Position numbers and translations under genes: made by a program
In this document: piece by piece, positions 57,901-64,000 of the stretch
How positions within the stretch are numbered: the first letter of the stretch is position 1
Layout of the letters: each line of letters opens with the position of its first letter
The notes under the pieces: model-generated
What the model was told of the DNA's origin: nothing
The model's input: only the letters and a program-made list of their open reading frames with translations
The model's database searches: none
Assembly: GCF_004011695.2 (NCBI RefSeq)
Contig: NC_082425.1
Span: 372,001-436,000 of the forward strand
Origin: Ascochyta rabiei
Lineage: Eukaryota > Ascomycota > Dothideomycetes > Pleosporales > Didymellaceae
Direction of reading: 5' to 3'
Length of the DNA: 64,000 bases

Positions 57901-58303
57901 AAACACGTTAGTAACATGTTTAAGGCCTATTTGCACATCTTACCTTTTAACTCTAGCTAAAAGCTGTAGCTGTTAGCTAGTCTAATAACCCTTTAACCTA
58001 GCCTGCTTAGCTACATTTAAATATAATTCTAACCTGTCCTAAATTTGTTTTAGGATAAAGCTATATACTTAAATAAGACTAGCAGCTATAACCTAATTTT
58101 TCTTATATTTAACCTAGTTAAACACAGTAGATAAAGATTTAGCAGCTAATAGAAATTAATTAGATATATTTAAACATCTAGAAAGAGTTTTATTATTAGT
58201 ACTTCTACTAAAGAAGATTGCACAGCTTATAGTACTTAGTAGCTATTTTAACATTAAGTAGAGACTTTAAGTGTCTCTATAACAAGTTCTTGATATGTTC
58301 TAT
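54932..58303. repeat. Array of ~18 blocks of an 11-bp-period AAYRYRTT motif
   Basis: Each block holds two or three 8-mers of the form AAYRYRTT separated by 3 bp. Examples: AACATATT-TAT-AACATATT at 54932, AACACGTT-TAT-AACGTGTT near 56046, AACGTGTT-TTA-AACACGTT near 57252, AACACGTT-AGT-AACATGTT near 57901. Triple blocks occur near 55777, 56046, 56633, 57038 and 58281. Blocks start near 54932, 55085, 55265, 55439, 55622, 55777, 56046, 56244, 56574, 56633, 56847, 57038, 57252, 57487, 57717, 57901, 58032 and 58281; a weaker site lies near 56449. Spacing is mostly 150-235 bp. The spacers show no obvious mutual similarity. The motif does not recur with this geometry in the retroelement downstream. 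Confidence 0.6.
55883..55958. repeat. (AAT)n/(AAC)n microsatellite
   Basis: About 75 bp of aat, aac and aata units, inside one of the longest gaps of the block array. Confidence 0.9.
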
Positions 58304-58304
58304 C

Positions 58305-58560
58305 TGTTAGGCGCTGGGCCTAGAGGTACCTCTGCTAGTCTTAGCGAGCTACTATAGGGCTAGCCAGCCCAGACTATATAAAGGTATTAGAGGTTATTGC
58401 TAATACTCTAGGGATTAGTCTTGTTACTACATACTACGTACCTTAATACACCTACTATCCTCTTCTACTCTATCCTCTCTTATAATTGCTTTATACACTC
58501 TTTGCATTCTAATTACTCTTATATTATAATTAAAGATAGACCTAAGCTACTATAAGTCTT
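58305..58560 (+). repeat. Possible degraded 5' LTR
   Basis: Begins with TGTTAG directly after the last motif block, has a TATATAAAGG box near 58376, and precedes the retroelement coding region by about 300 bp. No matching copy is recognised after the polypurine tract within the window, so both the boundaries and the identity are weak. Confidence 0.3.
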
Positions 58561-59699
58561 AAACTAAATTATCTAGGCTTACTGTCTTTAGAGAGGGACT
58601 AAGACAACCTACCTATAGGAGAGCTAGTAGAGCGTAAGGTAACACCTCCCTCTGCAGATAAGGAGATACCTTAACAGACACTAAGTGTCTATAGTGCCTT
58701 AAGAGGATCTGTAGGTCCTCTAGGTAGTACACCTTACCCTAGAATTCGCATCTATAGGGCAGCTTTAGCTAAAAAAGGCCAGAATAGCCTAGAAGTAGGT
58801 AATTAACAACAGGAGTTAGAAAACTTGCGCAAATAGTTGCAAGAGACAAAAGACGGTAAGGAACTTTCCTCTCTTTGTAAACTTAGACGCAAATACAACA
58901 AAGGAGATCTAGTAATAATCCTATCCTTCTAAAAAGTACTAGAAGGGGTAGAGAAACTATAATCTTCCCTATCTATAAACCTTCTATAACCTAAACCCCT
59001 ATAGAAGTACATAAAGCGTAACTACGCTAAATACAACTGTTAGGAGAGAGATTATAAGGGATACTTCCTCTAATCCCTAGTTAATTTCCTTACAGAGGAA
59101 TAAAAGATTAACTTTAGCGTAAGGTACCTCTTACAGAACCTAAAGACGTTATAGTAGGCCTACTGCACAACTAACTGCTGTAATTAGCTAACCTAGGAAC
59201 TAACGTAGTAAGAGCTAAAAAGAATTATGCTAGATACTCTAGGAACGCTAGCTAAACGCAAGTAAGCAGCGTATAAATCCTTAAAGCAATGTAAGTAGTA
59301 GAAATCTTAGTCCTCTACAGATCTGTTAGACTTTATATGTCTACTATAGGAGGAACTAGGCAACTTATATACGCTAGAGCTTTAAGTCCTAGAATATATT
59401 GCTGTACTGCTCTCTAGCATATAAAAGGACTTGTTCCTTATCTCCTATAATTAAAGGGACACAATCCTAAAGGTAGAGGAATAAGCTAATATTATTAACT
59501 AGAGACTAGGTTAGTATAGCTAACAGCTACCTAAGAAGACTCTAGCTAAGGGCAAGACAACTAACAAAGGACTACAGAAGCGCTAATTTAGTAACTCTAG
59601 GTTAGAGGGGAACACAAAAACCCTAAAAAAGTTGTTTAAGTCTAAGAAGTTCTGTAAGGAGCTAGTAAAGGGTAAAAAGGGCTAAGACAGGCTATATAA

Positions 59700-59760
59700 G
59701 ACCTAAAACGCATACCTTAAGTGTAGAGAAACTAGTTACTACTGCCCTAACTGCCTAAAG
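59700..59760 (+). pseudogene. Gag zinc-knuckle remnant
   Basis: Reads KCRETSYYCPNC, a CCHC knuckle in which the His codon appears as TAC, consistent with CAC to TAC by RIP. It follows a Lys-rich stretch typical of nucleocapsid. Confidence 0.6.
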
Positions 59761-59939
59761 CTAAAGTTAAACTAGAAAGACCCTGCTCTAGATAAGTTAG
59801 GAAAAGACAAGGGACCTAAGAGCTAATCTCCTCTCTTGTAGCCTATATTAAATTGTCTAAGAAGAAGAAGAAGAATATCTCTCTTTATAAGGCAGTGTAC
59901 CTAGAATATATACGCCTACTTATAGTTAAAGCATCTATA

Positions 59940-60130
59940 GGCAATGCAGAGAACGTAGAAGCCTTAATAGATAGAGGGTTATAACTAAACTTAATCTTAG
60001 TTCTCCTAGCAAAGGAGCAGGATCTAGAGGTTACACTATTAAATAAAATAGTGGCTAAAGGTGTAGGCGGAGCAGAATTGCCTATCTATAGAGTAACTAC
60101 AGCAGAAGTATCTATTGTTAACTCCTATAG
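59940..60130 (+). pseudogene. Retroelement aspartic protease remnant
   Basis: The frame reads ALIDRGL, stop, LNLI, matching the retroviral-type active-site segment around D-S/T-G with one substitution and one Gln-to-stop change. Confidence 0.65.
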
Positions 60131-60569
60131 AAGATAGGATGTCTAATAGATACCTTTTGTAGTTATAGACCTATAAAGGTACAAGATATACCTTAGATTA
60201 CCCTAGATTAACTAGACAAACCCTAAGCTGAGCTATTTAAGCTAGCGTATGCTCTTCTAAGGGAAGAAATATAGAGACTCTTCTAAACTAGAGAAAATAG
60301 CGTTAGAAGATACTAAAGAGTTTAAACGCACTATAAGAAGTCTCTTAGTAGACGTTTATATATATATATAGTAAACTTAGTAGGTATATATAACCTAATA
60401 TCTGCTAAAAAGGGCCTAATTCTAGAAGTGTATTACGAATATGCGTACTTAGGATTAGAGGATAATGCTTAGGTCCTACTAGAGCATAGAGAGCATAACC
60501 TAGCAATTAATATTACAGAAGGAGCTACTTCCTCCTACTAACTGTTATACGGACTATCTGTAACAGAAT

Positions 60570-61190
60570 TAGAGATACTTAGGAAGTATCTAGTAGAATA
60601 TCTACAACGTGGCTGGATATAACACTTAAGGTTGCTAGCAGGGGCGCCTATTCTCTTTTTAAAGAAGAAAGACAGTAACCTAAGACTGTGTGTAGACTAT
60701 AGAGGTCTAAACAAGATAACAGTTAAAAACTGCTATCTATTACTACTAATTATAGAGTTACTAGAACAACTAGCGTAAGCTAAGTTCTATACTAAACTAG
60801 ATGTACGCAAGGCATATTACTATATCTAAATTAAGGAAGGGGATAAGTAGAAAACTGCGTTTCAAACTAGGTATGGACATTTTAAGTACACAGTAATGCC
60901 GTTTAGACTTACAAATGCTCCTGCCTAATTTTAGGCCTATATAAACAAGGTACTAATAGGATTAGTTAATGTAACTTATATTATGTATCTAGACGACATA
61001 TTAGTATACTCTAAGACAGAGGAAGACTACGTTAGACACGTTAAGGAGGTTATAGAGAGGCTTTGCAAAGCAAACCTCTATATGCGCTTAGATAAGTATA
61101 AATAGCACTATTAATATACAGAGTACCTTAGGTATATAGTCTTGCCTAAAGGGGTAAGCATTAACCTAGACAGGGTTAAAACAATCTAAG
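60570..61190 (+). pseudogene. Reverse transcriptase remnant
   Basis: Recognisable RT motifs: [45 protein letters not shown], and the catalytic YLDDILVYS at 60986-61012. Stops interrupt the frame, for example after IELLEQLA and after KEGDK. Confidence 0.92.
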
Positions 61191-61439
61191 AATAGCTAAT
61201 TCTGCGCACAGTTTGCAATATCTAAGTATTTATAGGCTTTATAAACTACTATTAGAGATTTATTGCAGCGTTTTCTAAATTAGCCTTACTATTAACCTAA
61301 TTAACCTAGAAAGGGCCAAATTTGGCTAAATCTGGTTAAGTAATAAGGAAGGAGGAGAGTTAGCCTCTTAAGCTAAGCAAAGAATCCCTATAAGCTTTCT
61401 AGAATATAAAGGATTTGTTTATTAACGTACCTATCTTAG

Positions 61440-61720
61440 TTTATTTTATACCTAGGAGACAGACTAGGATTAAAGTAGATGCCTCTAGAGGCGCTATCTT
61501 AGGAATCCTTAGTTAACTAGTCCCTAGGGAGGGGAACCTAGCCTAATAGAGGCCTGTAGACTTCTATTTAAAGAAGTTAATCTAAGCAGAGTACAACTAC
61601 AATACTTATAACTAGGAACTTCTTACAATTGTCTAGAGCCTACAGCACTAGCAAAGATACTTAGACAGTACCTTCTTTAAGATCTTAATAGATTACTAAA
61701 ACCTAAAATAGTTTATAGAG
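61440..61720 (+). pseudogene. RNase H remnant
   Basis: The frame contains KVDASRGAILGILS (catalytic Asp region), RPVDFYLKKLI, AEYNYNTYN and ELLTIV, the usual gypsy RNase H order, broken by several stops. Confidence 0.85.
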
Positions 61721-62179
61721 ACAATGGTTCTTAGCTATTAGTAAGTAAGGGCATACCTAATGCTATCTAAGTTTAACTTTATAATTACTTATTACCTAGG
61801 GTCTATAAACCCTGTAGATGGACCCTTACAGCATCCTGATTATATAAGAAAGGCGTAAGACCCCTTATAAAAGTATAATAAGGCTTTTATACAACTACTT
61901 TAAGAGATCCTAACTAGGAGGAACCCTAAAACTCCCCTAGTAGCAGCTATAACCCTTTGTTTGTCCGTAAAAGGAAGAAAGGACATAAGGGATCTTAAAA
62001 GAGAAGAATTAAGAGAGAATAGTTAGACAGAGCTAATAACAGACTTAGACAACACAGACAAACTCTCTAGCACTAAAAAAGAGTTAAGCAATGTTAAAAT
62101 AGGACAAAATAACCTAGAAAAAGACAATATAGCTAAGAAGAAGCGTATCTTGCTTATAAGGCTAAAAGATAAAGTATAA

Positions 62180-62960
62180 GTAATTAAAGAACATTACAAT
62201 AACCTAATGTTAGGACACTTTAGAAAACAAAGGACCTTAGAGAAGATTTAGCGCAGATACACCTAGAAGGGCATTAATAAGGATGTATCTAACTACTGCT
62301 ACAACTGCTTAGTATGTAGGAGATTAACTACTGCCTAACACAAACTATACAGGTTATTACAACCTTTACTAGTGCTAAGCTAACTATAGAAGGACGTAAT
62401 AATAGATTTTATTACAGAATTACCCTCTAGTAAGGTAGCTAGGCTGGTATATAACTCTATATTAGTAGTAGTATACATATTAACTAAAATGTTATACTAC
62501 ATACTAGCTAGGGCTAATTAGGATAGAAAAGACCTAGCACACACCTAGATTAGAGAAATTATCTGCTTACACAGCGCGCTAGCACAAATTATCTTAGATT
62601 AGGGGCTGCTGATAAACTTAAAGACGTAGAAAACCTTTAACTACTATTTAAACTTAAGACAAGTCTTAACGTTGGCCTATTATCCCCAGACAGATGGCTA
62701 AACAGAAAGGCAAAATTAGACTCTTAAACAGTACTTATGTTGCTATTATACTCTAGAATAAGACAATTAGGCCCTATAGATTTTAATTACGGAATTTGTG
62801 TATAATAATAGCATTTACGTATCTACAAATATAACACCTTTCTAAGCCTGTTACAGTATAGATCTAAGGAGCACAGATTAGCCTACTTTAGCATTAAAAG
62901 GCAGAGAATCTCCCCTTGCAAAGAAATTAGCTGCTAGAGTTATTGCCTTATAGGCTACCT
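62180..62960 (+). pseudogene. Integrase remnant
   Basis: An HHCC-type N-terminus (EHYNNLMLGHF, later NYCYNCLVC) is followed by the core with DVIIDFITELPSS, the LAYYPQTDG region and the FVYNNSIYVST segment, with stops throughout. Confidence 0.88.
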
Positions 62961-63279
62961 GCAAAGCAAACATAGAAAAGTTAAACAAGTATTAAAAGAA
63001 ACACTTAGATAAGAAACGACTACTAGCACCCTTTAAAGTAGGCAATAAAGTACTAGTCTCTAGTAAGAACATTAGGACAGTACGCCTAAAAAAGAAGCTA
63101 GACTAGAAATATCTAGGACCTAGAACTATTATAGCCTAGATTAGCCCTAGTGTATACAGAGTAGACCTACTAGGAATAAAAGGGATCTATCTAGTATTCT
63201 ATACGTTACTACTAGACCTATATACACTAAGAAGTTAACTCCTAATTATATAGGAACAAATACAAAAACCTATAGTTAA

Positions 63280-63440
63280 AGGGGAAGAGAAGGTGTAGGA
63301 TGTGGAGAAAGTCCTTAACAGAAGGCAACTAGACAACAGATAGTAGGAATACCTTATTAAGTAGGACAGATTCCCTAACTTAGAAAAGTCCTAGGAAATT
63401 AGCACAAATCTTTCTAAAGAAGTGCTAAAACAATACTAGA
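63280..63440 (+). pseudogene. Chromodomain remnant
   Basis: The frame after the integrase reads DVEKVLNRRQLDNR, two stops, EYLIK, stop, DRFPNLEKS: the chromodomain pattern E-x-E-x-I-L-D-x-R, then YLVKW and the N-L segment, with Trp positions now stops. Confidence 0.7.
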
Positions 63441-63493
63441 AAACTATAAAGTAACTGCTTAGACTGCGTAATAAGACGTTAAAGTTAAAGTCT

Positions 63494-63506
63494 AAAAAGA
63501 GGGGGG
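63494..63506 (+). promoter_or_regulatory. Polypurine tract
   Basis: aaaaagagggggg, placed just after the last coding debris, where plus-strand priming and the start of a 3' LTR are expected. Confidence 0.6.
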
Positions 63507-63882
63507 ACTAAAAAGGCTAAATACCTTTACTTAATTATGATTTTTCCCTATAGGGGTTTTTTAATTAATAAGTGTTTAATAGTTTACGCTAAGAGAAAAT
63601 ATAACCCTACCTTACCCTAAGAAATACAGACTAGCTAAAGCAGACATCTTTTAGCCTATTATAGCTATTTCTAATATAAGGAGATAAAGAAAGTTATATG
63701 CTACGTTATACAGTTATAATTATAAGTAAATATAGAAGAATTAGTATAGAAGAACACCTTCCTAGTATTATTTAGACTATCTAAGAGTGTAATGCACCTA
63801 AGTGCCATATTAGCCTAAAACCGTCTACTAACTACAAACTTAGGTATTATTAATCTAAACCTTCTATTATAAAGAACATCTA

Positions 63883-63999
63883 CTAACTATAACTACTACT
63901 ATAGGTATAAGTAGCAGCCTTGTAACTACTATAAGGCTTCTTAGCAGTAGCAGCGGCAGCGGCAGTATTAGCAGCAGCCTGCTTAGCGGCCTCTTGCTC
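63883..63999 (-). CDS. Partial open frame entering from the right edge, Ala-rich C-terminus
   Basis: On the minus strand an uninterrupted frame of 38 codons ends at a TAG at 63885-63883. It reads EQEAAKQAAANTAAAAATAKK and then a Tyr/Ser-rich end. Its Gln codons are intact CAA/CAG and local GC is higher than around it, unlike the RIP-damaged element to the left. It could be the C-terminus of a transposon or host protein lying outside the window. It is too short to name. Confidence 0.35.
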   Translation of the reverse strand, partial: EQEAAKQAAANTAAAAATAKKPYSSYKAATYTYSSSYS

Positions 64000-64000
64000 C

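Larger units (their letters stand above)
58800..63506 (+). mobile_element. RIP-degraded Ty3/gypsy retrotransposon of chromovirus type
   Basis: Coding debris in the order gag (about 58,840-59,850), protease, reverse transcriptase, RNase H, integrase and chromodomain, ending at a polypurine tract (63494-63506). That order and the chromodomain identify a Ty3/gypsy chromovirus. Every domain contains several TAG/TAA stops at positions where the family has Gln or Trp, so the copy is dead. Its GC content is visibly above that of the 54.9-58.3 kb block but below that of the host genes. Confidence 0.9.
54900..64000. other. AT-rich, RIP-affected repeat block
   Basis: Composition shifts sharply to AT with a visible excess of TA dinucleotides and scarcity of CA/TG. 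Retroelement coding sequence inside it shows TAG/TAA at positions where Gln or Trp is expected, the product of CpA to TpA change on either strand. This fits repeat-induced point mutation and an AT-isochore or heterochromatic island. There are no intact host genes. The right end continues beyond the window. Confidence 0.9.

Noticed and set aside
58800..63506. Functional retrotransposon
   Set aside because: Multiple stops in every domain rule out an active copy.

Overview
The window looks like nuclear DNA of a filamentous ascomycete (Pezizomycotina; Dothideomycetes is my best guess, inferred from gene style and not proven). Protein-coding genes carry short GT-AG introns, mostly 46-60 bp, with CTAAC/CTGAC-type branch sites. 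There is a nuclear tRNA-Ser. The right end is an AT-rich, stop-riddled block in which glutamine and tryptophan codons have become TAG/TAA, as expected from repeat-induced point mutation (RIP).

Layout. 0-8.6 kb: an ABCC exporter (5' end unresolved), a small membrane protein, a GH47 mannosidase-like protein, tRNA-Ser(AGA) and a mitochondrial-type phosphopantetheinyl transferase. 9.6-13.3 kb: a single-pass surface protein and a disordered conserved protein, separated by microsatellites. 13.5-26.1 kb: a housekeeping block with ADA2 (SAGA), the AGC kinase SCH9, glucose-6-phosphate isomerase, an uncharacterised membrane glycoprotein, mitoribosomal bS21m and an RRM-PWI splicing factor. 27.1-28.7 kb: L-galactonate dehydratase of D-galacturonate (pectin) catabolism, followed by microsatellites and a small tandem duplication. 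30.1-32.0 kb: an RBR ubiquitin ligase with a membrane segment.

32.6-42.9 kb is an accessory-looking stretch: an amino-acid/choline-type permease, a Pth11/rhodopsin-type 7TM protein, a 76-residue secreted peptide with a spliced 5' UTR, a UstYa/DUF3328 protein, a GNAT acetyltransferase and a GST-fold protein. The peptide-UstYa adjacency recalls fungal RiPP loci, but the peptide lacks aromatic residues in its mature part, so the link is tentative. 43.8-54.3 kb returns to conserved genes: the HRQ1 helicase, a broken FAD-oxidase remnant, nucleoporin NUP170 and AIM41.

From about 54.9 kb to the end there is no intact conventional gene. 58.8-63.5 kb holds a RIP-degraded Ty3/gypsy retrotransposon in the order gag zinc knuckle, protease, RT, RNase H, integrase, chromodomain, i.e. 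a chromovirus. The 3.4 kb before it (54.93-58.30 kb) contains an unexpected structure: about 18 blocks of an 8-bp motif (consensus AAYRYRTT) repeated two or three times at an 11-bp period, mostly recurring every 150-235 bp, with unrelated spacers. I do not recognise this array and consider it the most novel signal in the window.
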